From: Candidatus Thermokryptus mobilis
GTDB taxonomy: Bacteria > Bacteroidota > Ignavibacteria > Kryptoniales > Kryptoniaceae
Length of the DNA stretch: 64,000 bases
Direction of reading: 5' to 3'
NCBI RefSeq assembly: GCF_900070205.1
Contig: NZ_FAOO01000004.1
Location: forward strand, 53,454-117,453
The translations under genes were made by a program, and so were the position numbers. Below, in pieces: positions 53,655 through 62,726 of the stretch. The notes under the pieces are model-generated. The model was not told the origin of the DNA. It saw only the letters and a program-made list of their open reading frames with translations, and did no database searches. Numbering within the stretch: position 1 is the stretch's first letter; each line of letters starts with the position of its first letter.

Positions 53655-54695
53655 ATGAAACTTTCGGATTTCAGTTATCAGCTTCCGAAAAACTTAATAG
53701 CGAAATATCCGGCTGAGCCAAGGGATAGTGCACGACTTCTTGTTCTTGACAGGAAAAGCAGGAAGATTGAGGACAAAGTTTTTACTGATATTGTTAATTA
53801 TCTTGATCCTGGGGATTCGCTTGTCATCAATGTGTCAAAGGTTTTCCCTGCGAGATTGATAGGTAGAAAAGAGAAAACAGGGGCGAAGATTGAAATTCTT
53901 TTGTTAAGGGAGCTAAATCCCGAGGAGCATCTTTGGGATGTTTTAGTTGATCCAGCGCGTAAGGTTAGGATTGGGAACAAAATTTATTTTGGTGAAAACG
54001 ATGAAGTTTATTGTGAGGTCATTGATAATACGACATCAAGGGGCAGGACGATAAAGTTTCATTATGAGGGTGATTTTTTTAGGTTTGTTGAGAAATATGG
54101 TCAAGTTCCTCTTCCGCCATATATAAAAAGACCACCTCAGGAAGAGGACAAGGAGTGGTATCAGACGGTTTATGCAAGTGTTGTTGGGTCAGTGGCTGCG
54201 CCAACAGCGGGATTACATTTTACAACGCGACTTTTGAAAAGAATTGAAAAGAAAGGTGTTAAAATCGTTCCGATAATTCTTCACATTGGGATAGGGACTT
54301 TTAGAAAAGTTGAAGTTGAGGATTTAAGTAAGCATAGGATGGATTCGGAGTATTTTGAGATTTCTCCTGAGAGTGCAAAGTTGATAAATGAAACGATAGA
54401 TAAAAAGAAAAGCGTTGTAGCTGTTGGCACAAGCACTGTTAGAGCGCTTGAGTCAAGCGTTACAGCAGATGCCCATGTTAAACCTTATAAAGGTTGGACT
54501 GATAAATTTATTTATCCGCCTTACGAATTTAAAATTGTCGACAAACTTATAACGAATTTTCATATGCCTGAGTCAACTCCGCTTATACTTACAGCTGCCT
54601 TTGCAGGGCTTGATCTTTTGATGGAAGCTTACAGACACGCGATAAAAAACGGTTATAGATTTTTAAGCTACGGCGACGCAATGCTTATAATCTAA
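53655..54695 (+). CDS. queA: S-adenosylmethionine:tRNA ribosyltransferase-isomerase QueA
   Basis: The 346-residue enzyme makes epoxyqueuosine at the tRNA wobble position from 7-aminomethyl-7-deazaguanine. Family motifs are YQLPKNLIAKYPAEPRDSARL, VGSVAAPTAGLHFT, HIGIGTFRKV and TNFHMPESTPLILTAAFAG. The length is normal. No SD is visible before the ATG. Other queuosine genes are not in the window. Confidence 0.95.
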   Translation: MKLSDFSYQLPKNLIAKYPAEPRDSARLLVLDRKSRKIEDKVFTDIVNYLDPGDSLVINVSKVFPARLIGRKEKTGAKIEILLLRELNPEEHLWDVLVDPARKVRIGNKIYFGENDEVYCEVIDNTTSRGRTIKFHYEGDFFRFVEKYGQVPLPPYIKRPPQEEDKEWYQTVYASVVGSVAAPTAGLHFTTRLLKRIEKKGVKIVPIILHIGIGTFRKVEVEDLSKHRMDSEYFEISPESAKLINETIDKKKSVVAVGTSTVRALESSVTADAHVKPYKGWTDKFIYPPYEFKIVDKLITNFHMPESTPLILTAAFAGLDLLMEAYRHAIKNGYRFLSYGDAMLII

Positions 54696-54716
54696 ACCTA
54701 ATTTTCCTCATTCCTT

Positions 54717-56573
54717 ATGAAAACGCTCATCTTTGTTTCCCTCAACATTGTCATTTTTTTAATTTTTGTTCGTCTCCTCAGGCAAAAGAACCTTTTAAGT
54801 TATTTTGAATCAGGGCGTTGGTGGATAACTTGGCTTGCGGTATCAGTTATAACTTTGATGGATGAACTCACATCAATTTATTATGCCCCTTTTGAGGCAT
54901 ATAGATTTATTGGGATAAAGGCGATTGTTTACATCGCTTTGACCTCCCTTTTCATTCGCTTCCTTTCAACGCGAATGGTTGAAATTGCAGAAATACTTGA
55001 AGTTCATAATATAAAAGGTGGTGGTGTTTATTCATTTTCATATCTTGTCCTCGGACCAACCGCTTCGTTTATTGCGGTGGCTTCAATTCTTGTGACTTAT
55101 ATTTTAACTGCATCAATTTCAACTGTTAGTGCTGTTGAAAACGGCGCTGCTTTCCTTTCGGTTTCACCAGAGATTAAATTCATTCTAAAAATTTTTGTGG
55201 TTTGGTTTATAACGGGGCTTAACATCCTTGGCATAAGGGAAAACGCGAGATTTACATTTTTGATTTTCATTTTCGTTTCATTTGTGATTTTGAATTTAAT
55301 CGCTGGGGGATTTTTGAATTTTTCCTCAAGTTCGCTTGCAAAGGTTTACGAAAGTTATTCGCTCTTTATATCAGATTTGAACGGCGATTCAATTTTTAAA
55401 TCATATTCAAACGTAATTGCTGGGATTGGTAGTTGCATCCTTGCATATTCGGGTATTGAATCGGTGCTTCAAACAGCTTCACTTGTCAAAAGCTGGCATG
55501 ATATAAGAAAGGCATATATTTTCCTCGCTCTAACGGTTGGAATAGTGACACCACTTATCGCTTTGTTTGCGCTTTCGTCAGGGATTGAACTTGAAAAGCA
55601 TGAGACGGATCTGATACCTGCATTTGCAGAGAAAGTTAACGGTTACTGGTTTGGTGTAGCTGTTAGCGTTTTGGCGAGCGTGACGCTTATAATGGCTGTG
55701 AACACGGCGATGGTTGCATCATCAGAGTTAATAGAGAAAATCTGCGAGAGATATAACTTCCAATGGTTGATGAAGTTAAATCGTAGGGGCTCGCTTTATA
55801 GAATTCACATAATGAATGGTATATTCTACTCATTTATCCTTTTGATAACAAGCGGTAGCCAAGCAGTTCTTGCCGAGATGTATGCGGTTGGTCTTATCGC
55901 AAGTTTTGCTATAAATATCGCCTCTTTGTTGATTTACAGGTATTTAATGGGGACGAAGGAAATAACATACCATACTTCAAGGGTTGGGACGCTTGTGCTT
56001 TTCATTTTCATAGTGAGCATTTTCATTTATATTGTGTTACATCGTCCTTATGGAGCGATGTTATGGCTTTTTATGACAATTTTCTTCCTTTTGGCTGGAT
56101 TGAGAATTTCGAAGTTTAGAGCGCCTGAAATTCCTATAAGGCGTGTAACAGATAATCCGATGGACATTGTTTTCACAATTGCTGAAATTGATTCAAATGA
56201 GGTTCATATTCACTTTAAAAGACCAAGGGAAAATATAGGGCAGATTGATTCAAATTCAATCTATGTTAGTTTTTATTCGCCACGACTTGATAAGCCGGAG
56301 AAAAAATTTCAAAGACATTTTTGGATCGCAATTCAACCGCGAATGAATTTATTTGATATGATAGTTGGATTGTTGAACACAATCAGCTATGATGCGCCCC
56401 CAGATAAAAAGATACACATACATTTTGGTTGGCCACTTTCCTCTTGGCTTGATAGAATGTCAACTGGGATAATGGTTTATAACATAATGAATTTGCCGAG
56501 AAAATTTCCAAGATTTATCTTTCACATTGATTACCCGGGAAATGAAGAACAAAAAGATGGAGGACCAACTTGA
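54717..56573 (+). CDS. APC-superfamily amino acid permease with soluble C-terminal domain
   Basis: The 618-residue protein has about 12 membrane helices. An APC-like core is seen (GGGVYSFSYLVLGPTASFIAVASILV, SYSNVIAGIGSCILAYSGIESVLQTASL). After residue 480 or so a 130-residue soluble region follows (VFTIAEIDSNEVHIHFKR...HIHFGWPLSSW), which I do not recognise. Amino acid or amine uptake is inferred. The 3' end overlaps the ispD start by 4 bases. Confidence 0.78.
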   Translation: MKTLIFVSLNIVIFLIFVRLLRQKNLLSYFESGRWWITWLAVSVITLMDELTSIYYAPFEAYRFIGIKAIVYIALTSLFIRFLSTRMVEIAEILEVHNIKGGGVYSFSYLVLGPTASFIAVASILVTYILTASISTVSAVENGAAFLSVSPEIKFILKIFVVWFITGLNILGIRENARFTFLIFIFVSFVILNLIAGGFLNFSSSSLAKVYESYSLFISDLNGDSIFKSYSNVIAGIGSCILAYSGIESVLQTASLVKSWHDIRKAYIFLALTVGIVTPLIALFALSSGIELEKHETDLIPAFAEKVNGYWFGVAVSVLASVTLIMAVNTAMVASSELIEKICERYNFQWLMKLNRRGSLYRIHIMNGIFYSFILLITSGSQAVLAEMYAVGLIASFAINIASLLIYRYLMGTKEITYHTSRVGTLVLFIFIVSIFIYIVLHRPYGAMLWLFMTIFFLLAGLRISKFRAPEIPIRRVTDNPMDIVFTIAEIDSNEVHIHFKRPRENIGQIDSNSIYVSFYSPRLDKPEKKFQRHFWIAIQPRMNLFDMIVGLLNTISYDAPPDKKIHIHFGWPLSSWLDRMSTGIMVYNIMNLPRKFPRFIFHIDYPGNEEQKDGGPT

Positions 56574-57253
56574 GGGTAACTGCGATAATTCCAGCTGGTG
56601 GATATGGTAAACGCATGAGCGCTGGGATACATAAACAGTTGATAGAAATTGCTGGAAAACCGATTTTGGTTCACACGCTTGAAAAATTTCAGAACTGTGA
56701 TTGTATTGATGCGATAATTATAGCGGTTGCTCCAGAGATCTTGCTTGATGTTGAGCATTTGGTAAAAAAATTTAATTTGACCAAGGTGGTTGAAATAACC
56801 GTGGGGGGAAACGAGAGGCAAGATTCGGTTTACAACGCACTTCAGATGATGGTTTATCATTACACTGAAATCGTTGTTGTCCATGATGCGGTTAGACCTT
56901 TTATAAGTTGTGAGAAAATTTGTGAGGTTGTATCAGCATGCAAGGAAACCGGTGCAGCTATACTTGCCGTGCGACCGAAAGAAACGGTAAAGCTTGGGGA
57001 TAGAGATAACTTTGTGGGGCAGACATTAGATAGGGACAAACTTTGGCTTGTGCAGACGCCACAGGCATTTTATTATACGATTTTGCAGAGAGCGTATAAA
57101 AAAGCTTATACTGACTCTTTTTATGGCACCGACGACGCTTCACTTGTTGAACGGCTTGGTGTGAAGGTTAAAATTGTTGAAGGGCTTTATGAGAACATAA
57201 AAATAACGACGCCTGAGGACATTGAATTTGCAAGGATGATGCTTGAGAGATAA
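56570..57253 (+). CDS. ispD: 2-C-methyl-D-erythritol 4-phosphate cytidylyltransferase IspD
   Basis: The 227-residue enzyme of the non-mevalonate isoprenoid pathway has the motifs PAGGYGKRMSAGIHKQ, GGNERQDSVYNAL, VVVHDAVRPF and LVQTPQAF, and TDDASLVE near the end. It starts with TTG, overlapping the permease stop (TTGA), and its sequence begins properly at RVTAIIPAGG. Its presence implies the MEP route for isoprenoids. Confidence 0.94.
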   Translation: MRVTAIIPAGGYGKRMSAGIHKQLIEIAGKPILVHTLEKFQNCDCIDAIIIAVAPEILLDVEHLVKKFNLTKVVEITVGGNERQDSVYNALQMMVYHYTEIVVVHDAVRPFISCEKICEVVSACKETGAAILAVRPKETVKLGDRDNFVGQTLDRDKLWLVQTPQAFYYTILQRAYKKAYTDSFYGTDDASLVERLGVKVKIVEGLYENIKITTPEDIEFARMMLER

Positions 57254-57286
57254 ATTTAATGAAAGTTAAAAATTAAAATTTTGGTG

Positions 57287-59452
57287 ATGCTTCGCAGATA
57301 TATTGAAAAAAATTTCCCAAGTGTAGAAATAAATCGCCTGTCGGTTCCCGAGCGGATCGCTTTGAAACCAATTTATATGATACATCGGATTTTTGCCCGC
57401 AGGGTCGGATCGGTTTTTAGAGCTATAATTTTGGGAGCTTTGAAAGATGAAAACACATCATTGATGGAAGAATTTTATCGGTCGCAAGCTCGTCTGGAGC
57501 ACTCTAATTTGGTCATACTTGATCCAATGTGTGGAGGAGGCACAACCCTAATTGAAGGTTCACGCATCGGAGCTAAAACAATTGGATTTGAAATCAATCC
57601 GGTTCCTTGGTTTATCACAAAATGTGAACTTACGATAGTGCCACCAGGAGAACTTAAGAAAGAATTTGAACGGGTTGAGAAAAGTGTTGGGGCAAAAATT
57701 AAAGAAATGTATGAAACAATTTGCCCCCATTGCTCAAATACTGCTGAAATTATCTATACCTTCTGGATTAAAACAATAAATTGCCCTAGCTGTCATAAAG
57801 AAGTTGAACTTTTTAAAGATTATATCATCACATTTGATAAAAAAGAGCAAAACTACTTTATATTGTGTCCTTCTTGTCACAAGGTAATTCATTACACCCA
57901 AAAGCCCAGGGAGAATGAAAAATGTCCACACTGTAATTTTGATTTTAACCCGTTTCAAGGTAGCGTATTGAATAATATCGTTGTTTGTCCCTACTGCTTG
58001 GATGAGTTTAGTTTCATTAATGAGTTAAGAAAAAAGGATGAGCCACCATCAATAAAACAATATGCAATTGATGGCTGGTGTCAAAAGTGCAAAGTCAGAT
58101 TTATCAAAGAGCCCGATGATTTTGATTTAAAAAAATACGAGGCGGTAAAAAGTGAATTTCTTCTGAAAAAGGATAAGCTTTTATTCCCACGGGAAGAAAT
58201 ACCCGATGGTTTTAACACGAATCAAATGAAGAAACATAATTATCGGTTTTGGTATCAAATGTTTAATGAGCGTCAGCTTTTTTCATTGTCTTTACTTCTT
58301 GAACAGATAATGAAGATAGAAAAAGAAAATGTACGGGAGGCGTTGTTATGTGCATTTTCCGAAACACTTCGCTCAAATAATTTGTTTTGTTATTATGACC
58401 GAAGATGGGCTAAACAATTAACACCTCTTTTTTCAAGGAAGGATTTTGCCCCCGTTTACTTCCCGCTTGAACAAAATGTGTGGGGTGGTAGGTTCGGACG
58501 AGGAAACTTCAAACAAACCTTTAACCGTCTTTTAGAAGGCAAACAATATAACCTTATGCCGTTTGAGCGTAAATACATGGGTAAAAAGGTAAAGCGCATT
58601 TTTATAGATGAAAAAATCGGAGAAAACCATTGGGAATTATACTGCGTAGATGCAAGAAAAATGGATGAATATGTTAGAGAGAAAGTGGATTTAGTTATAA
58701 CTGACCCGCCTTATTTTGACAGCATAAATTATTCAGAAGTTTATGATTTCTTTTATGTGTGGCTTCGGATAGCGCTTAAAGATAAATACCCTTATTTTAA
58801 ACCGACCACAACTCTAAACGATGCAGAGGCTATTGTCAATGAAATTCAAGGTAAAAGTAAGGAAAAATATGTTGCGATTTTGAGTGAAATTTTCCATAAA
58901 TCAGCTCGGCTTTTAAAGGATGATGGGCTTTTTATTTTCACTTTTCACGATTTTGACGAAGATAGTTGGTGGGATATGTTTGAAATAGTTGAGCAAGCTG
59001 GGCTGAAGGTGGTGAAAATACATTTTTACCACGGTGAAAATGTAAGCGCAGGAAGGTTCGGCGGACAAAAAACGGTCTTTGATGCGATATGGGTTTGTAA
59101 AAAGAGCAGCAACGATCTCGCTCCGATTCCTTTGAAAAATATAATTCCAAAAGTGAAACAAGAGGTAAAAAAGCTGACAGCGCAGTTTTATCAGGGCAAA
59201 TTTTTCAAATTGGACACTGGTGATTTGAAAATTTTTGCCCTAGGCAAATTAATTGAGTTTGGTGGCAAAAACCTAACAAGGGAAAAATTAAAGGAAATTG
59301 TAAGCATTTTGGTAGAAGACGAAGAATTATTAACTTTTCAAATGCATCATCATACAAAAAATTCAACCGTTCAACTAAATTTGTTTGATAAAGATAAGCA
59401 AACCATTGAATTATTAAGAATTGATCGGAAAGCATACCTGGTTGAAGAATAA
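57287..59452 (+). CDS. DUF1156-like DNA methyltransferase with zinc-ribbon insert
   Basis: The protein has about 721 residues. The N-terminal region (RRYIEKNFPSVEINRLSVPERIA) resembles DUF1156, followed by the SAM motif DPMCGGGTTLIEGSRIGA (near 83). Five or six CxxC pairs (CPHC, CPSC, CPSC, CPHC, CPYC, CQKC; about 146-270) form zinc ribbons. The catalytic TDPPYFDS lies near 472, with LLKDDGLFIFTFHD after it. It should methylate adenine N6 or cytosine N4 in DNA. DUF1156 methylases occur in phage-defence sets, but no helicase or nuclease partner is present here. TTG, GTG and ATG follow one another at 57281-57289; I use the ATG. Confidence 0.8.
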   Translation: MLRRYIEKNFPSVEINRLSVPERIALKPIYMIHRIFARRVGSVFRAIILGALKDENTSLMEEFYRSQARLEHSNLVILDPMCGGGTTLIEGSRIGAKTIGFEINPVPWFITKCELTIVPPGELKKEFERVEKSVGAKIKEMYETICPHCSNTAEIIYTFWIKTINCPSCHKEVELFKDYIITFDKKEQNYFILCPSCHKVIHYTQKPRENEKCPHCNFDFNPFQGSVLNNIVVCPYCLDEFSFINELRKKDEPPSIKQYAIDGWCQKCKVRFIKEPDDFDLKKYEAVKSEFLLKKDKLLFPREEIPDGFNTNQMKKHNYRFWYQMFNERQLFSLSLLLEQIMKIEKENVREALLCAFSETLRSNNLFCYYDRRWAKQLTPLFSRKDFAPVYFPLEQNVWGGRFGRGNFKQTFNRLLEGKQYNLMPFERKYMGKKVKRIFIDEKIGENHWELYCVDARKMDEYVREKVDLVITDPPYFDSINYSEVYDFFYVWLRIALKDKYPYFKPTTTLNDAEAIVNEIQGKSKEKYVAILSEIFHKSARLLKDDGLFIFTFHDFDEDSWWDMFEIVEQAGLKVVKIHFYHGENVSAGRFGGQKTVFDAIWVCKKSSNDLAPIPLKNIIPKVKQEVKKLTAQFYQGKFFKLDTGDLKIFALGKLIEFGGKNLTREKLKEIVSILVEDEELLTFQMHHHTKNSTVQLNLFDKDKQTIELLRIDRKAYLVEE

Positions 59453-59830
59453 AAATAAAGTTATCATAAGCCCTGATGTTGATGGTTTCCTTTGCGGTCT
59501 TCTTGTTTCCTATTACCTTGATTGGGAAATCGTTGGGTTTTATGATGGTGGGAAAATTTCAACAATTGCATCAACCCTAATAATTTGAGAGACTTTGATA
59601 AAATACACGATTTTAAAAGTAAATATCCATTTGGAACAATTCACTTTCTAATTTGCCTTTTAAGTAATATGAAGGTTTCCGTTGAGATACCAAAAAACGC
59701 AGTTGGAATAATTATGTTTGCTGATGGCGTGTTTAAAAGTATGAATTGGTTAAAATACTTAAGAGAAAGGGAATTATTTCGTTTTCTTTCCCTTCAAGCA
59801 CTCGTCTTGAGTATAGTATTGAAAAAGGTT
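59442..59830 (+). pseudogene. Decayed gene next to the DNA methylase, unknown family
   Basis: A TTG at 59442, overlapping the methylase end, opens NKVIISPDVDGFLCGLLVSYYLDWEIVGFYDGGKI, broken here only by text and stopped by TGA at 59586. The other frame then gives NPNNLRDFDKIHDFKSKYPF, FGTIHFLICLL and VGIIMFADGVFKSMNW, and runs without a stop into the tRNA gene. I read this as one gene with an internal deletion and frameshift, cut off at the tRNA. The SPDVDG start resembles phosphoesterase-type Asp motifs, but I do not recognise the family. This accounts for the 380-base stretch without an intact gene. Confidence 0.6.
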
Positions 59831-59831
59831 A

Positions 59832-59905
59832 GCGCCTGTAGCTCAATTGGACAGAGCAGCGGACTTCGGATCCGCGGGTTGGGGGTTCGAGTCCCCCCAG
59901 GCGCG
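59832..59905 (+). tRNA. tRNA-Arg, anticodon TCG
   Basis: The cloverleaf is complete: acceptor GCGCCTG/CAGGCGC, D arm GCTC/GAGC, anticodon stem GCGGA/TCCGC around CTTCGGA (anticodon TCG, reading CGA), and T arm GGGGG TTCGAGT CCCCC. The discriminator is G and CCA is not encoded. The stop codon of the convergent DUF4097 gene begins one base after the discriminator. Confidence 0.95.
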
Positions 59906-59906
59906 C

Positions 59907-60833
59907 TTAAATTTCCCCTTTCCTTATTCTGAATTCTATATCCCCGCCAGAACTTGAAGCTTTTATTTTCGTCCCAGTTTTAACATCACCTATCCATCCC
60001 TTTAACTTATCGTGGTTCTTTTTTTCTAACTTTAAAGGGAAGTCAATTTCAATATCTCCACCAGTAGCATTAAGGTCAACATAAGCGTTTAAATTTGATG
60101 GAGCTGATATGATCACATCGCCACCAGCCGTGGAGATTTCCGATTCCCCCATCGCGTTGATAAGTTCAACCTTTACATCGCCACCAGAGGATTTCGCAAC
60201 GATTGAGCCAGAAAGTTTGCGAACGATTATATCACCGCCAGCTGATTTCGCTTCAAGCTCTCCGTTTATATCGTTTGCGATTATGTCTCCACCTGCTGAA
60301 CTTAACCTCGCAGACCCAGTGTGATTTTTCAATTTGATATCGCCACCAGCGCAAGAAATTGAAATTTCTCCCTTTAACCCCTCACAATGTGCATCTCCAC
60401 CGGCTGTTTTAACCTCTGCATTTATGTTCTGTGGGGTGAGGATTTTAAGTTCCGCTTTTTCAATCCCCCACTCGCTTAAAAAATTGAAAAATTTAAATTC
60501 CCTCTTGCGTTTGACCTTTATTGTTAAAGTGCCCTCACCTTCTTCAAAATCAACTTTTAAATCTTTTAAATACTTGGATGAACCGCTTGCGTAAAAATTA
60601 ACATCTACCTCATCGTTTTGATGCGACAGAATACTTACATCAGCGATGTCAGATTCAACAATTAGTTTATACCCCGGCTTTACTTTAAATGTCTTTGAAA
60701 TTTTTATCTCGTTGCTGAACTCTTGTCTCGGTTCAAACTGGATTTCCTTTGTCTTAATGTTTGAACATAAAAGTAATCCGCCAGCGAAGATAATCCCTGT
60801 GAAAATAAAAATAAAGAATTTCGTTCTCATCAT
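59907..60833 (-). CDS. DUF4097 protein with 18-residue GGD repeats (beta-helix)
   Basis: The 308-residue protein has a signal or membrane segment (FFIFIFTGIIFAGGLLLC, with a possible lipidated Cys). The C-terminal half carries eight copies of (A/S/T)GGD(I/V/A), with GGD starting at residues 145, 163, 181, 199, 217, 237, 258 and 296. The first five are exactly 18 residues apart, as expected for coils of a right-handed beta-helix. It matches the DUF4097 putative adhesin family. It may sense or bind at the envelope; function unknown. It converges on the tRNA gene. Confidence 0.82.
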   Translation of the reverse strand: MMRTKFFIFIFTGIIFAGGLLLCSNIKTKEIQFEPRQEFSNEIKISKTFKVKPGYKLIVESDIADVSILSHQNDEVDVNFYASGSSKYLKDLKVDFEEGEGTLTIKVKRKREFKFFNFLSEWGIEKAELKILTPQNINAEVKTAGGDAHCEGLKGEISISCAGGDIKLKNHTGSARLSSAGGDIIANDINGELEAKSAGGDIIVRKLSGSIVAKSSGGDVKVELINAMGESEISTAGGDVIISAPSNLNAYVDLNATGGDIEIDFPLKLEKKNHDKLKGWIGDVKTGTKIKASSSGGDIEFRIRKGEI

Positions 60834-60893
60834 ACCTTGAAAATTTTTTTATCTCTAAGTTTGAATACGATTCTTTGCTTGGATTGTTACATA

Positions 60894-61964
60894 TCACCCC
60901 TCAATTTCACTGGCGGTTTTAAAAGTGTGAAGGAGAGCGTCAATCTGAATAATTAGCTTTTTTTTCTCATACCTTGGTGCAAAGATTGAGCCATCAATGA
61001 AATAAATTCTCTTCTGTTTCTCGTCGTAGAAGATATAAGACACAAAAGGACCCCCGCCTGTAAAATCATTAAATCTCCACAAACCTTGAACTCTTATGGC
61101 ATATCTTCCGTTGAAGTTTACGGGAAAGAAATAAAGATGTTTTATGCTTTCTGGGTCATCAGCGATTATGACATATGCATCGTCATTTGTCGTCCTGTAG
61201 AATTTTTGCGTTATTTCATTTCTTTTTTCAACTATCCAAACTTGATTAAGAAGACGATATGGATTTTCAACCGAATCAATCCAGTGAACAAAGATGAATC
61301 TTTCCATGTCCTCCGGTGTCCTTCTCCTCAGCCAGACAAATCTTTCTTGCGCTGAATCTTTTACTAAATAATAGTCGTGCTGAACGAAAATTGTCCAGCC
61401 ATATTTTTCAAGCAAATACTTTTCAATGTTCTTCTTGTTATACCCTTCCGAATATATTGACTCTATCTCACGATTAAAGAAATCTCCTCTAAAAGCCATG
61501 TAAATTTCGTTTCTATCCTTTGTCAGGTGTTTTAAAAGCGTTTCTTTATCCTTGGAGATCAAAACGCAGACAATTTGTCCTTTGCTCCAGAGATTTTTTT
61601 TGATGAAGAAATAAGCCGAGTCAATTTCCACAAGTTCTTTTGCTTTTGGGTCAAGCAGGTTTAGAACATAACCGGCTATTTCACTTTTATCGTCAAGTGT
61701 TGTGACGAACATTAAATTTTTGCGCCTTTTCAATTTATCAATTGAATAGATTTGAAATTCTGGGAGAATCGTAAATAAACTTTCCGGTTGCGGTGTGTAA
61801 ATAAGTCGCTGAAAGGTTGATTTAAGCGGTTGTTCAATTTGTGAATAAAGCGAAGAGTCAACATAAGTTATTATCTCAGTTTCATCGCCCGTTGCTTTTG
61901 GTTTAAGTTGTGAACAGGACATAAAAAGGATTGAAACGATGAAGAAGAAAAGAAACCGTTTCAT
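60894..61964 (-). CDS. DUF4837-type lipoprotein
   Basis: The 356-residue protein has a lipoprotein signal (lipobox FMSC). Its features match the DUF4837 family known from Bacteroidetes and relatives: paired domains, with KDSAQERFVWLRRRTPEDMER and LWRFNDFTGGGPFVSYIFYDEKQKRIYFIDG (split only in description) near the C-terminus. The function of the family is not known. It lies downstream of the polyprenol/diacylglycerol kinase-like gene, 15 bases away, on the same strand. Confidence 0.72.
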   Translation of the reverse strand: MKRFLFFFIVSILFMSCSQLKPKATGDETEIITYVDSSLYSQIEQPLKSTFQRLIYTPQPESLFTILPEFQIYSIDKLKRRKNLMFVTTLDDKSEIAGYVLNLLDPKAKELVEIDSAYFFIKKNLWSKGQIVCVLISKDKETLLKHLTKDRNEIYMAFRGDFFNREIESIYSEGYNKKNIEKYLLEKYGWTIFVQHDYYLVKDSAQERFVWLRRRTPEDMERFIFVHWIDSVENPYRLLNQVWIVEKRNEITQKFYRTTNDDAYVIIADDPESIKHLYFFPVNFNGRYAIRVQGLWRFNDFTGGGPFVSYIFYDEKQKRIYFIDGSIFAPRYEKKKLIIQIDALLHTFKTASEIEG

Positions 61965-61979
61965 GGGAGATGACGAAAT

Positions 61980-62726
61980 TTACTTTAAAAAATAAAGGTC
62001 AAGGTTTGGATAAAAAATTGAATATAAAAGCCACATCGTCGCTCCAATGCTGACTGGAATTGAAAGGTTGTCATCAACTTTTAGGTTCGTTGAAGCTGCT
62101 TCAACGATTCCACCAACTACGGCTGAAACCATCGTTATGATATATTCCCCGGGGAGTTCTTGAACTTTGGGTGCTATAAGGACAACTGGGATAGATGCCA
62201 CTATAAAGGCAAAAGTTCCTTCAAGCGATTTTTTGAAGAATCTATGTTTTCCAAATTTTCTTCCAAATATAGCTGCGCTTGCGTCGGATAAGATTAGGAT
62301 TGCGAAGGCATTTATAACTATAAACTTTGGAAATATGACAACACAAACAAGGGCAGAGATGAAAACCCAAGTTGCACCATTTAAATTTTTCATCTTATGG
62401 TCTCGCTCGTGTTGACGGAGTATAGAGCCAAAGAGCTTGTAAAATAGCTTTTGAACCGTTGGACTGTAGTATCTCATAATGTCAACAGTTACGAAACCGA
62501 GTGTCAAGAGGATCAAAATTTTTATCGCTGTATCCCTTGGCGTGAAATAATAAATAACTGGAATTAGCATTGAGAACTGATGGATTGCCTTGCGAATATA
62601 TTCGGCTTTGTAATTTCTGTCAATGTTCTTGCTGAAGTCAATTAAGACCTCGGAGTAGTCCGGGGCTTCAAATCTCCCGTTAAGCTTTTGATTCAGGATT
62701 TGGAGATACTCTTGGAGATGTTTCAT
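61980..62726 (-). CDS. Diacylglycerol/polyprenol kinase family membrane protein
   Basis: The 248-residue protein has about six membrane helices and the CTP-dependent kinase motif [28 protein letters not shown] of the dolichol kinase/VTE5 group, with [21 protein letters not shown] near the end. It should phosphorylate a lipid alcohol. The ATG at 62726 lies 47 bases inside the 3' end of ftsH in another frame, and no later start gives the full family N-terminus, so the overlap appears real. The upstream SD is weak; translation may depend on ftsH. Confidence 0.8.
   Translation of the reverse strand: MKHLQEYLQILNQKLNGRFEAPDYSEVLIDFSKNIDRNYKAEYIRKAIHQFSMLIPVIYYFTPRDTAIKILILLTLGFVTVDIMRYYSPTVQKLFYKLFGSILRQHERDHKMKNLNGATWVFISALVCVVIFPKFIVINAFAILILSDASAAIFGRKFGKHRFFKKSLEGTFAFIVASIPVVLIAPKVQELPGEYIITMVSAVVGGIVEAASTNLKVDDNLSIPVSIGATMWLLYSIFYPNLDLYFLK

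Noticed and set aside
59585-59932. An open frame of 115 codons running through tRNA-Arg(TCG)
   Set aside because: The second half is simply the tRNA read as protein. The first half belongs to the decayed gene that begins at 59442.
60109-60594. Open frames on the plus strand opposite the DUF4097 gene
   Set aside because: They are Ser/Pro-rich shadows of the GGD repeats, with no start signals or family likeness.
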